A stretch of DNA of 64,000 nt from JAEUIE01 sp046350055 (lineage in GTDB: Bacteria > Planctomycetota > Planctomycetia > Gemmatales > HRBIN36), in contig JAXMBC010000001.1 in assembly GCA_046350055.1 (NCBI GenBank), forward strand, positions 1-64,000, given 5' to 3'. The notes under the pieces were generated by a model. That model did not search any database and had not been told where the DNA came from. It was given only the letters and a program-made list of their open reading frames with translations. Below, in pieces: positions 53,979 to 62,747 of the stretch. Made by a program: the position numbers and the translations under genes. Positions within the stretch are counted from its first letter, which is position 1. Every line of letters begins with the position of its first letter.

Positions 53979-54892
53979 GCCTGCTCCTTTCGGCGCAAGA
54001 GGCCATTGGCGACGGCGTCGAGCAGCCGGGCTGCACCGAGGCGTTCGTTCTTGTAGTAGAGGATGACCGTTGGTGACATGTCATCCTTGCAGCGTTCGTA
54101 GCGCAGCTGCACTTCCCGGTCACGCAGATCGACGGGTGTTTCATAGCGTCTGCCCTGGAAGCTGAAGGTATTGTCCTTCTTGACCTGGCGGGTGGCTTCG
54201 ACGTAGAAGAGTTCGTCGCTGTGTTCCGACGGCGGCAGGAAGCGGATGCGGTTCAGATCGATGCCGAAGCGGTCGATGGGTTTCATGCCCAGGGCATCGT
54301 GCTCGGTGGCGTTGTAACTGTGTTCGACCCAGTCGGTGAACTGGCGGTTGAGTGCGTCGAGGGACGTGAGATCGAGCTGACGAACCAGGAATTGATCACG
54401 CACGCGGCGGAAGAAGCGTTCAATCTTCCCCTTGGCCGCCGCATCCCGCACCGCGGTATGTCTCAAGATGCAGCCGACGCGAGCACAGATGAGGGTGATC
54501 TCCTGAGAGCAGTAGATGGAGCCGTTGTCCACCAGCAGTTGCTCGGGCACGCCTCGTTTGTAGAAGGCGGCGCGAATCGCTGTAACCAGGGTGTCAACAT
54601 TCTCGGCGAAGAAGAACTCGCCATGGCAGAGCACCCGGCTGGCATCATCGAGGAAGGCGATCAGTCTGGCCTGCTGACGGGTTCCTGATGCCGTGGTGCA
54701 ATAGGGACCGACCATGGTGTCGGCCTGCCAAAGCTGGTTGGCGAACTTCATGCTGAAGGCGAGGCGTTGCTTGTGCTGTTCATTCGCCGGGGCCAGTAAC
54801 TGGTACTCGTGGACGAAGCGGTAGAAGGTGGTCTGGGCGATGCGGCCTGGATCGAGCAGTCCCTTCTCGATGCAGAAGCGGTAGAGAGCCAT
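53975..54892 (-). CDS. DDE transposase (rve integrase core), C-terminal part
   Basis: 305 residues from ATG 54892, but homology goes on upstream in the same frame (HQQCPAHFQKLRHNK) without a start. RNase H-like core: first Asp in QADTM, second in VDNGS, Glu in GKIERFF; C-terminal Mu-type beta-barrel (FSFQGRRYETPVDL). The N-terminal DNA-binding part is in another frame (54748-55200), so the full protein needs a -1 shift, or the copy is mutated. Confidence 0.85.
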   Translation of the reverse strand: MALYRFCIEKGLLDPGRIAQTTFYRFVHEYQLLAPANEQHKQRLAFSMKFANQLWQADTMVGPYCTTASGTRQQARLIAFLDDASRVLCHGEFFFAENVDTLVTAIRAAFYKRGVPEQLLVDNGSIYCSQEITLICARVGCILRHTAVRDAAAKGKIERFFRRVRDQFLVRQLDLTSLDALNRQFTDWVEHSYNATEHDALGMKPIDRFGIDLNRIRFLPPSEHSDELFYVEATRQVKKDNTFSFQGRRYETPVDLRDREVQLRYERCKDDMSPTVILYYKNERLGAARLLDAVANGLLRRKEQA

Positions 54893-55200
54893 CTTGTTGT
54901 GGCGGAGCTTCTGGAAGTGGGCCGGGCACTGTTGATGGCTTCGAGCAGTTCTTCGGGAGTGACCTTGCGGGTGGTGCCTTTGTCCTTGCGGGGCTTCAGC
55001 GTCATGCCAGTGATGCCGTGGTTCTTGTAGCGGTAGAACCAGGTCTGGATGGTGCGCCAGGTGAACTGGCGTGCGTTGCCTGCTTCATCAAGGAAGGTCA
55101 AGGTGGCGACGTGATGGACGCGTTCGTGGCGGGTGCGTCCCGGGGCGGTGTCGATGGCCCCGAGCACACGCATCTTGAGGTAAACTGACGGCTGCTTCAT
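54748..55200 (-). CDS. Transposase N-terminal helix-turn-helix part (frame-shifted)
   Basis: Starts at ATG 55200 (GGAGAACC upstream). Residues 1-95 form the DNA-binding region (FTWRTIQTWFYRYKNHGITG, then a basic KPRKDKGTTRKVTP segment). After EAINSA at about 54925 the frame loses sense; homology continues in the -1 frame. The remaining 50 Ser/Arg-rich residues to 54748 are out-of-frame translation of the core. No classic slippery heptamer is visible at the switch, so a mutation is as likely as programmed frameshifting. Confidence 0.65.
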   Translation of the reverse strand: MKQPSVYLKMRVLGAIDTAPGRTRHERVHHVATLTFLDEAGNARQFTWRTIQTWFYRYKNHGITGMTLKPRKDKGTTRKVTPEELLEAINSARPTSRSSATTRWLSTASASRRDCSIQAASPRPPSTASSTSTSYWPRRMNSTSNASPSA

Positions 55201-55556
55201 GAGGGTTCTCCGGAGGTGGAGAGCCATTGGAGCAAAAGGAGGTGGACCTCGCCACGACAGCTTGTGTTGTTGCGTAGATGAGCCGAATCGGGTTCGACCG
55301 AAGGTAACGTGATGCGCTGGCAGTGCGGCAAAGACGCGCAGCCAGCGGGAGTGTCACAGCGGTGTCATTCAGGAAGGAGCGGAGACATTCACAGGCAGAA
55401 GAGGTGGAAGGTGTATTGGAAGGACGCCAGAGGGCAGTCGGCTGGGAAGGCCGTTTGCAGATGGGTGATGACCTGGGCCTCGGGGCGTTCCGCCGACATC
55501 TGCGGCGGTGGGCACCGCTTGATCAGTGTTGAACGGAGGGTGCTTTGAGCGAGTTG

Positions 55557-56397
55557 GAAGCGTTTCCAGAGCCGCTGCCAGCAACCGCTGCACTTCGGGC
55601 AGATGCACGCCTGCTTCAATAAGGTCTGATGCACAGGTATGACGGAACTGGTGGAGTCGGTCGAGCGGCACTTCCATGCGTTCTGCAATCCGGAACAGGC
55701 CTGCACCCAGCGCCGGACCGGAGAGTCGGTTGCCACGCCGACTGATGAACAACGCGGTCTCATCGGCCTTGCCCAACTCGCGTAGATGCTCTTCCCGTTC
55801 TGGCAGATACGCTTCCATACATCGCGCCACGATCTCTTGAAGCGGAAGACTCAGTTGCTTCCTCGTCTTCCGGGCATCGGCTCGAATCAACCCTTCCCCA
55901 GACTGCCAGTCCTTCACGTTCAATCGCGTCATCTCACCACGACGCAAGCCCAGGCCATACAGCAGCGCTAAGGCACATAGCCACTTCTTCTGTCCCAGCG
56001 AACTCTTGGAGGTGGCTGCTCCCTGCCACAGCTTGGTCATCGACTCTTTGCTGATCCGCTGTGGGGCCTTCGCATACGGATTGATCTTTGGGCCCTTCAG
56101 CCACTGCAGCGGACTCTTCTTCCAATAGCCTTCCTGCACCAGCCACACTCCAAAACACCTCAGCTTGCTCACGATGCCACTGACCGTTGCCCTCGCCTTG
56201 AACACGGAACGACTGTGAATGAAGTTCACCAGAAGTTCTGTATCGATCTCCTCCAGGGCAAGCGTGGACCGGGTTGCCAGGAGCCATGATCCAAGCCGTT
56301 CCAGTTCTCTTCTTGTTGACTTAAGTCGTTCCTCACACATCCCACGTGCCTGGCACGCTGCCAGATACCCGGTTGTCACCCCAAGCCACCGTCGCAT
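55557..56397 (-). pseudogene. Truncated ritA-type tyrosine recombinase
   Basis: Starts at ATG 56397 with GGAGAG upstream and is collinear with the intact protein at 61675-62613 up to LPEVQRLL; the GH box and catalytic Tyr are lost at 55557. Arg in GLGLRRGEMTRL and HQFRHTCASD remain. The frame runs on into foreign sequence to 55369. About 170 bases between the cut and the transposon end (55388-55556) match nothing I know. Confidence 0.85.
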
Positions 56398-56519
56398 TGC
56401 TCTCTCCTGTGTCACATGAAAATGAACAAAGGCACTAACCCCTCGGTCAGTGCCTCCCGTGACTTTACCAAACAATACGACAACCAATACGACGCTATCT
56501 GATGCCCTGAAACGGGCGA

Positions 56520-56531
56520 GATTGAACTAAA
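56520..56531. repeat. RIT right-end terminus of the broken copy
   Basis: GATTGAACTAAA, with the whole upstream end sequence (GTGACTTTACCAAACAATACG and on) as in the intact element; sequence after it differs. Same orientation as 62736-62747. Confidence 0.75.
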
Positions 56532-56682
56532 ATCTGCGTTTCGAACGGGAACGACCGCAAGCGGGGCAACTTCAGGTTCACCTCACCTACTGTCGTGTGA
56601 AGTTTCCGCTGGTAGCTTCCTGACCGCGTCGTCTGACGCTCCGACGTTCGCTGGTATTTCTCCGCCTGGCAAGCGTATCTGC

Positions 56683-56780
56683 CTACGCGTCCAGCATCTT
56701 GTTCATCATCTCCTCAATCGTGGACCGCATCTTCTCCTGGAGGAAATGCTCCACCTGACCCGCATCCACCTGGAACGCTA
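56683..56780 (-). pseudogene. IS256/Mutator-type transposase N-terminal fragment (inverted)
   Basis: Frame encodes AFQVDAGQVEHFLQEKMR and STIEEMMNKMLDA followed by TAG. Similar to the fragment at 52387-52530 and cut after the same residues. Confidence 0.55.
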
Positions 56781-56793
56781 CCCCCCCCCCCCC
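56781..56793. repeat. Homopolymer of 13 C
   Basis: Thirteen C in a row exactly where the transposase fragment joins the solo RIT end. Either a slippage-prone site or a sequencing/assembly join. Confidence 0.9.
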
Positions 56794-56869
56794 TAGTCAG
56801 TGCTTCCCGTGACTTTACCAAACAATACGACGCTATCTGATGCCTTGTAAAGAGCGAGATTGAACTAAA
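56794..56869. repeat. Solo RIT right end
   Basis: 76 bases closely related to the RIT right end (TGACTTTACCAAACAATACG ... GATTGAACTAAA) with no recombinase gene. One of two AAYCAATACGAC-like units is missing compared with the full end, a 12-base deletion between short direct repeats. Confidence 0.8.
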
Positions 56870-56901
56870 GGAATAATAGCTGGGGGTCCGTATCGCAATC
56901 C

Positions 56902-57462
56902 CTACTCATCCGTTAATTTGTCTTTATTGGATATTTGTGCGAATGGACATGGCTGAGGAGGGATTTTGATCATTCTAAACTTTAATAACCGTAGCATTGC
57001 ACTCGCATTCTTACATTTACTTGTATAATCATTACTCGATGATCGTATCGTAATTGTAGCGTTGATTGCAGTCTTAGATGTATTTTCATCTTGGTTTGAG
57101 ATCAGAATAGAGAGAGGAATACCGTACCTACTAAATCCAAAGTCTATCGTCATCAATCGGGCATTCTGTTTTATAATAGAGACCGTGATACGTACATTAC
57201 TGTTGCTGCCAATAAGCTCACATACTGCCATACTTCTCTTGCTATCCTCCAAGAAACGATCTAGACTGATTATGCTAAATGAATCGTAGACCTTACACAT
57301 ATTACCGCACACATCGAACTCGAAATACATCTTTACCATCGCTTCGTGTACCATGCACTCATTCGGGTAGCTCGGACATCGACTAAGGCCATCGACGCCA
57401 TCAAATACAGCACATAAGCTATGCGTACCGTCATAGTCATCAGTAAACGATATTATTTTCAT
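56902..57462 (-). CDS. Unknown small protein behind the second RHS gene, possible immunity protein
   Basis: 186 residues from ATG 57462 (MKIISFTDDYDGTHSL), 7 bases after the RHS stop, so probably translated with it. Acidic N-terminal half with several Cys, strand-rich, no signal peptide; no family recognised. AT-rich like the RHS tip before it. The place directly after an RHS tip is where immunity genes lie in polymorphic toxin loci; no direct evidence. Confidence 0.6.
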   Translation of the reverse strand: MKIISFTDDYDGTHSLCAVFDGVDGLSRCPSYPNECMVHEAMVKMYFEFDVCGNMCKVYDSFSIISLDRFLEDSKRSMAVCELIGSNSNVRITVSIIKQNARLMTIDFGFSRYGIPLSILISNQDENTSKTAINATITIRSSSNDYTSKCKNASAMLRLLKFRMIKIPPQPCPFAQISNKDKLTDE

Positions 57463-57469
57463 GGGTAAT

Positions 57470-59551
57470 CTATCCCTGTTCGTATCCACCACTTGGAATA
57501 GGATCGAGACATCCAGGATACCCAGGTGCCCTCCCATCTTTTAGGCTGCCCCAGTGTGGTTTCTTACAAGAAAACCCAACTGAAGATAGCCCAGTTAATT
57601 GATCTACTTTGCAGCAGGCACAACATGTAAGACTCACATTATAATCCGTATTGTCATTTAGTGGCTTAGGAGATAGGCTACACTTTGTGCCATATCCAGG
57701 TGCATTCCCGCAATCCGCCCACTTCGCCTCCCAAGGCACGCATGGCCCACATGCAATTGGAGGCAAGACATTCTTGCAAGAAAAGGCAATTGCATTGTTA
57801 CAAACATTTATGGCGCTATAATCACTCTCAGGACATAAGGGAAGGAAAGGTGGTTTTTTGCAATTCTTCGAATAATTCTGCTCGATAAACTGTGGTATCA
57901 GGAGGACGCCTTTACTTAGTACATTCTTGTAGTAGTTTTCGCATTCCTGAGCACTGAACTCAAGTTGCAGGAAGAGCATAGTGAAATCACGTATAAAATT
58001 GCCTGTGGGAAGCGGTAATCTGATCTTTGGTGGCAAGGGATCTGGCCTAAATATCTTTAATGGTGGTACGTCTGGCCTCGGCTGCCGAGGCAATGGCTGC
58101 CTCGGCTCAGGCTGTCTGGGTACAGGAATCTGCATCATAACTGGATAGTAACTACTAGAGTATGAATCTATAGGATAATAGCTAGTAATAGGATTCATTG
58201 ACAAGCAGTATTTGCAAATGAATGATTCAGGTTCACCGCCTATATCGTACGGCAAGGAAGAATAGCGACCTAGGCGTGGATAATACAGTAAGTGTCTATA
58301 TCTAAAGCTGCAATCGTTGACATAGATCATACTATATGCGCCTTTGTATTTGTAGCTTGTAGTCATTGAATTCGTTAATACTACACCGAAACTGTCCGAC
58401 AAAAATGCTCCTGAGATATCGCCTATTATGTCAGTGCAATTGCGAATGGTGCCATTTGAATCAAAACTGAATAACTGACTAACTGCATTATGCGTGCTGA
58501 TAATGTAGTTTGGCCATCTTGGCGCGAATGTACACAACTCCGTTTCGTTTGATTCTGTGTGCGACGCAATTGCTGTCTCGTCATCATATGTCGTATGTGA
58601 TGCAGCGCCATAGTGCACCCTGCTAACCGGCTGATTGTTTTGCGAATAGTACGAGAATGTGCAAATCGGCGTACTTTCTGAGAAGATTATAATCAAGCGG
58701 TTATCGCAATCATAGGTATATGATGATTGCTCAGCGCAAATACCGCCAGAGAATAGCAAGTTGCCATTTGCGTCATAAGCAAAAGTTGTTCGTTGTAGTG
58801 AGTTCTCAAGCCAAATGTATTGATCGGCGGCATCGCAAGCATAAGTAGACCTTTGTCCTGAGCTAATCATAAGTCTACGATTTTGGGCATTGTCATATAC
58901 ATAGGTGGTATCGTAAGCATTGGCGCCGCTTCGTCTTTCACGCCTGAGCTGATAGATTGTGTCATAGTTCAAGGTCACGCGGTCACCGTTTGCTTCAATG
59001 ACTCGCGCTTTGTTGATGGTATTATCATAAGCATAGTCAAACCGCGACACATACGTTCCATCCGCACGCACATTGGCGAGTGTGGCGAGCCGATCCGCCG
59101 CATCGTAGCTGTAACTAGCGCGTACGCGATTAGCGAGCTTCTGCATCATCCTGCGTCCCGCCACGTCGTAGGTGAATGTGGTGCTCTCCAGGAATGGATT
59201 GAGCAATCTCGTATTCTGTCCCGCACCGTCATACCAGTAGGTAAACCGCCCACCATCGGGTTCCCGCATTCTTACTCGTTGCCCTGCGGCGTCGTACCCG
59301 TAAGTAATCCGCTTGGCGAAGCTGTTCGAAGCTAGAAGCGGCCGGCCGACGGCATCGAAGCTGTAGGTGTAGCGGCCCGTCCAGTCCTGTATCTGGGTGC
59401 GTTGTCCCACGGCGTCGTAGACCTGGGTGGCACGGGTTTGATCCTGGTACTTCCAGCCGGTGATCTTGCCTTCGGCATCGAATACATATGTGGTTCGCAG
59501 ACTCCGGCCATCGATACGGAGCGTTTGCTGTCCGATGCTATCATACCCGTA
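57470..59551 (-). pseudogene. RHS/YD-repeat protein gene, 5' part lost to RIT insertion
   Basis: The frame is collinear with the first RHS protein from YGYDSIGQQTLRIDGRSL to about NGNLLF, at high identity, then diverges into its own AT-rich tip with a Pro/Arg-Gln linker (PRQPEPRQPLPRQP) and a Cys-rich end. The normal RHS core end (NPI..IDPSG) is replaced by a shorter degenerate form (SMNPITSY). Upstream, homology stops at 59551, the exact terminus of the RIT element. The open frame continues 90 bases into the element to an ATG at 59641, so a short fusion protein could be made. Confidence 0.85.
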
Positions 59552-59563
59552 TTTAGTGCAATC
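59552..59563. repeat. RIT left terminal inverted repeat
   Basis: TTTAGTGCAATC; junction to RHS coding sequence (TACGGGTATGATAGC on the minus strand) directly outside. Confidence 0.82.
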
Positions 59564-59783
59564 CGCGCGGCGGTTAAATAGAAGCGAACGGGACTTGAGT
59601 TTTGCCAGCACCATAAAGTTGGTCCTGAGTTCCCTCATCACGAGCGTGGTTCAGCTCGATCTCCGTTGCTTCAGAGCGTCACATCAATCATCCTGCATGG
59701 TAAAATCGCGGAGTGAACGTACCTTCTACGCACCATACCTTCTCAGCATGGTCTCTGCAAACCTAATTCCGCATCAGCGCACT

Positions 59784-60761
59784 TTATCCTGCCTGCTGGC
59801 GACGCACTGGAGGGTAGTGCCAGGGCAACTTCACACCAGGTAAGAGTTGCTCCAAGTCAGCTGCCAGTCGTTTGATGGGATGCTTCTCCACTGCTTCTTT
59901 GAGGTCTTGAGCAGTAGTGTGGATATAGATCTGCGTGCTGCTCAGCTGCTGGTGCCCCAATAAGTTTTGAATGTGCACCACCCCCACACCTGCATTCGCC
60001 AGGTGCGTTGCACACGTGTGGCGAAGGCGATGTGGCGATACAACCTTTTCGATCTTCGCCACTACAGCCCATTTGCGAACACGCTCGTAGATCGCTCCAC
60101 GAGTCATGGGCTTGCGTCGCAGGCTCAGGAAGAAGCAGTTCTTCGGATCGATCTCACCACGCACCTGGCGATATAGCTTCATCAGGGCCAAGGCCGAGGT
60201 ATTCAGCGGCACACTGCGTTGATGACCTCCTTTACCCGTTACTCGGATGCGCTTGTTTTCCAGATCGACATCTTCTTCCTTGAGCGTAGCGCACTCCGTC
60301 GCGCGAATGCCGGTGGCATAGAACAGCCGAAGTATCGTGCGATCACGAATCATGAGCACACTGTCGCCCTTGGGAGCATTGAGTAACCGTACTACCTCGT
60401 CCTTCGAGAGAAAGATGGGTAGCTTCTGGGGTGCTGCTTTCACCCGGGGGAAGCCTTCCAGGGGATTCTCCACAGGACGGATGAACTGTAATGCTTGCAG
60501 GCCACCATAAAAGCACCTCAAGATGGTTAGATGGCGGTTCACTGCCGAATTACCATTCTTCCGCTCCGTGCGGAGGTATCCTAAGTACTCCAGCAGGTCT
60601 CGGGCTGTCACCGCTGCAGGCACTTTGTTCTCCAGCTTTACTTCCACGTAGCTGATGAACTGCCGCAAGCTGTGCTCATACGAAGACAACGTCGATGACT
60701 GAAGACCTCTGGTGCTGCAATGCACTTCCAGGTAGAGCTTCAGACCATATTGCCACATCAT
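59784..60761 (-). CDS. ritC: RIT tyrosine recombinase C
   Basis: 325 residues; start overlaps the ritB stop as ATGA. SAM-like core-binding domain (about 1-100), then the catalytic domain: Arg in YATGIRATECATL, His/Arg in HRLRHTCATHL, LLGHQQLSST, and Tyr in QIYIHT. All catalytic residues are present. Acts with A and B on the element ends; the trio is thought to work as one recombination machine. Confidence 0.92.
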   Translation of the reverse strand: MMWQYGLKLYLEVHCSTRGLQSSTLSSYEHSLRQFISYVEVKLENKVPAAVTARDLLEYLGYLRTERKNGNSAVNRHLTILRCFYGGLQALQFIRPVENPLEGFPRVKAAPQKLPIFLSKDEVVRLLNAPKGDSVLMIRDRTILRLFYATGIRATECATLKEEDVDLENKRIRVTGKGGHQRSVPLNTSALALMKLYRQVRGEIDPKNCFFLSLRRKPMTRGAIYERVRKWAVVAKIEKVVSPHRLRHTCATHLANAGVGVVHIQNLLGHQQLSSTQIYIHTTAQDLKEAVEKHPIKRLAADLEQLLPGVKLPWHYPPVRRQQAG

Positions 60762-61678
60762 TCGACACCTCCTTCATTCAGGTGCTCGACAATGGCTTCC
60801 TTGTCCTTCTCCAGCACATGCAGATAAACGCCTGTCTCCTGCGGGCTGCGGTGCCCCATTAAGGATGAGATCACGGCCAGATCAACTCCGCGATCCATGA
60901 GATGGGTAGCAAACGAATGGCGTAACACTTTAGGCGTTACTCCCTCTTCCAGACCGGCTCGGCGGGCAGCGGCTTTGACCACATCTCCTAGTTCCTTCGT
61001 CGAGACCTGCTTCCCTTGAAGGGATCGTATCAGGAATCCGCGCTGTCCTCCTCGTTCGAGAAGGTAGGCCAGCAGTTCCGTGTACACAGCAGAGGGAATA
61101 GGGACGGTTCGCTGGCGATCTCCTTTGCCTCGTTGAATGAAGAGTTCCTGACGCTCTTGATCCACATCCTGCAGACGCACGAATCGGAACTCCTTGGTTC
61201 TGATCCCACATCCATAGAACAACAGCACGATGATGCGTTCCCGTCGTTGTTCTGCAGTACTGGAGGGACATGCCTCAATGAGACGACGCGCTTCGTCTAC
61301 CGTAAGCCAACGGGGCTTGGAAGGCTGCGTGGTATCTTGCAGACGAAAACCCTTCAGTACATTGCACTCGCACCGGCCGGACCTAAAGCTGAACGTCAGA
61401 AACATGTTGAGATGGCTGATACACTTACCAATCGTTCGCGGCGACAGCCCGCGTCGACGGGAGGACTCCAGCCACCCCAGATAAGTATGGAGCGACACTT
61501 GCCACAACCGCTCGCTGATCCCCTGATCGTGCAGCCACCAACTCACTCGGTTGAGCGTGCATCGCGCATCGCGGATGGTGATGGCTGCCTTCTTCTCCAC
61601 ATCCTGGTAATAGTTCAGGTAACTGTCGTACCAGGCATCCCAGGCGGGGGACAATTGCTTGCTGCGCTTCGTCTTCAT
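60758..61678 (-). CDS. ritB: RIT tyrosine recombinase B
   Basis: 306 residues from ATG 61678, which overlaps the ritA stop (ATGA); an ATG at 61705 lies inside ritA. Catalytic boxes: CGIRTKEFRFVRL, LRHSFATHLMDRG, LMGHRSPQET and Tyr in GVYLHV. Ends in ATGA with ritC. Confidence 0.92.
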   Translation of the reverse strand: MKTKRSKQLSPAWDAWYDSYLNYYQDVEKKAAITIRDARCTLNRVSWWLHDQGISERLWQVSLHTYLGWLESSRRRGLSPRTIGKCISHLNMFLTFSFRSGRCECNVLKGFRLQDTTQPSKPRWLTVDEARRLIEACPSSTAEQRRERIIVLLFYGCGIRTKEFRFVRLQDVDQERQELFIQRGKGDRQRTVPIPSAVYTELLAYLLERGGQRGFLIRSLQGKQVSTKELGDVVKAAARRAGLEEGVTPKVLRHSFATHLMDRGVDLAVISSLMGHRSPQETGVYLHVLEKDKEAIVEHLNEGGVE

Positions 61679-62613
61679 GCTGCACCTCCTCGTTGTTGAA
61701 GCCAATCGTTGATCGGATGTCGTTCCACGGCGGCACGTCGCTGTGGATCGCTAAAATGTAGATAACGGACTGTGGTGCTCACCGAGGCATGCCCCAGAAT
61801 CCGCTGTACCTCAGAAAGGTTGACACCAGCTTCCAGCAAATCCGAAGCACAGGTGTGGCGGAATTGATGCAACCTCAGCAGTTCCACCTTCATTCGCCTC
61901 GCAATTCGAGATACACCATTCCAAAGCGATGGCCCTGATGCTCGGTTACCCACCCTATTGATGAACAGAGCAGTCTCGGTCACCTTACCCAATGCTTCCA
62001 ATCGCTGGGCCCGTTCTGGCAAATAGGCTTCCATGCAACGGGCTATGACTTCTAACATCGGTAAACTCAATTGCTTCCCCGTCTTCCTGGCATCCGCCCG
62101 AAGCAACCCTTCCTCGGTATGCCAGTCACTGACGTTTAAGCGTGCTACTTCACCTCGCCTGAGCCCCAGCCCATACAGCAGTGCCAGTACACTGAGCCAC
62201 TGCTTCTGACCGTACGACGACTTCGTGGTGGCCGCTCCTTCCCATAGCTTGGTCATCACCTCTTGACCAATCCGCTGCGGAGCTTTGGCATAAGGATTCA
62301 CCTTCGGACCCCGCATCCACGCCAGGGGGTTCTTCTTCCAGTAGCCCTCCTTCACCAACCACGTGCCAAACCGACGGAGCGTCCCGATCACGTCACCCAC
62401 CGTCCCCTTAGACAAACACACACAACGACCACGGAGATAACTCGCCAAAAGCTCTGTATCGATCTCTTCCAATTGCATGGTGGACCGTGTGCCCAGCAAC
62501 CAGTTAGCCAACCGTTCCAGTTCTCGTCGCGTTGCCTTCCGTCGCTCCTCACACAAGCCTCGGGCCTGGCACGCCGCCAAATACCCGGTTGTCACCTCAA
62601 GCCACCGTCGCAT
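61675..62613 (-). CDS. ritA: RIT tyrosine recombinase A
   Basis: 312 residues from ATG 62613 with GGAGAG upstream; the longer frame to 62703 would use the element end as coding sequence. Catalytic boxes: GLGLRRGEVARL, HQFRHTCASDL, ILGHASVSTT, Tyr in RYLHFSD. Intact version of the pseudogene at 55557-56397. Confidence 0.92.
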   Translation of the reverse strand: MRRWLEVTTGYLAACQARGLCEERRKATRRELERLANWLLGTRSTMQLEEIDTELLASYLRGRCVCLSKGTVGDVIGTLRRFGTWLVKEGYWKKNPLAWMRGPKVNPYAKAPQRIGQEVMTKLWEGAATTKSSYGQKQWLSVLALLYGLGLRRGEVARLNVSDWHTEEGLLRADARKTGKQLSLPMLEVIARCMEAYLPERAQRLEALGKVTETALFINRVGNRASGPSLWNGVSRIARRMKVELLRLHQFRHTCASDLLEAGVNLSEVQRILGHASVSTTVRYLHFSDPQRRAAVERHPINDWLQQRGGAA

Positions 62614-62735
62614 TGCTCTCTCCTGTGTCACATGAAAATGAACAAAGGCACCAACCCCTAGGTCAGTGCCTCCCGTGACTTTACCAAACAATACGACAAC
62701 CAATACGACGCTATCTGATGACCTGAAACAGGCGA

Positions 62736-62747
62736 GATTGAACTAAA
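62736..62747. repeat. RIT right terminal inverted repeat
   Basis: GATTGAACTAAA; the next base starts the in-frame glycosyltransferase sequence GATTGGGTTTTC. Confidence 0.82.

Larger units (their letters stand above)
52543..55387 (-). mobile_element. Transposon with DDE transposase, AAA ATPase and zinc-finger gene
   Basis: Three minus-strand genes (transposase in two frames, ExeA/TniB-like ATPase, CHC2 zinc-finger protein). Edges are tentative: TGTCTC at 52543 and its inverse GAGACA at 55382-55387 may be the ends. It lies inside a degenerate RIT recombinase gene on its right side. The 52.54-52.77 and 55.20-55.39 kb ends hold no genes and probably contain transposase sites. Confidence 0.55.
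56532..56901. other. Patchwork of IS fragments, no intact gene
   Basis: 370 bases. 56532-56682 has no recognisable feature. Then an IS256-type fragment (56683-56780), a 13-C tract (56781-56793) and a solo RIT end (56794-56869). The last 30 bases lead into the stop of the minus-strand gene at 56902. Confidence 0.6.
59552..62747 (-). mobile_element. Complete recombinase-in-trio (RIT) element
   Basis: 3,196 bases bounded by TTTAGTGCAATC (59552-59563) and GATTGAACTAAA (62736-62747), inverted repeats with 11 of 12 matches. Inside are three tyrosine recombinase genes joined by two ATGA overlaps, the definition of RIT elements. The left end cuts the RHS gene and the right end cuts the glycosyltransferase gene. 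59642-59783 is a non-coding left end. Confidence 0.92.

Noticed and set aside
55389..55763. 124-codon frame ending in QTAFPADCPLASFQYTF, as a separate gene
   Set aside because: Its first two thirds are an out-of-frame reading of the broken ritA; the last 55 residues are unassigned and have no start.
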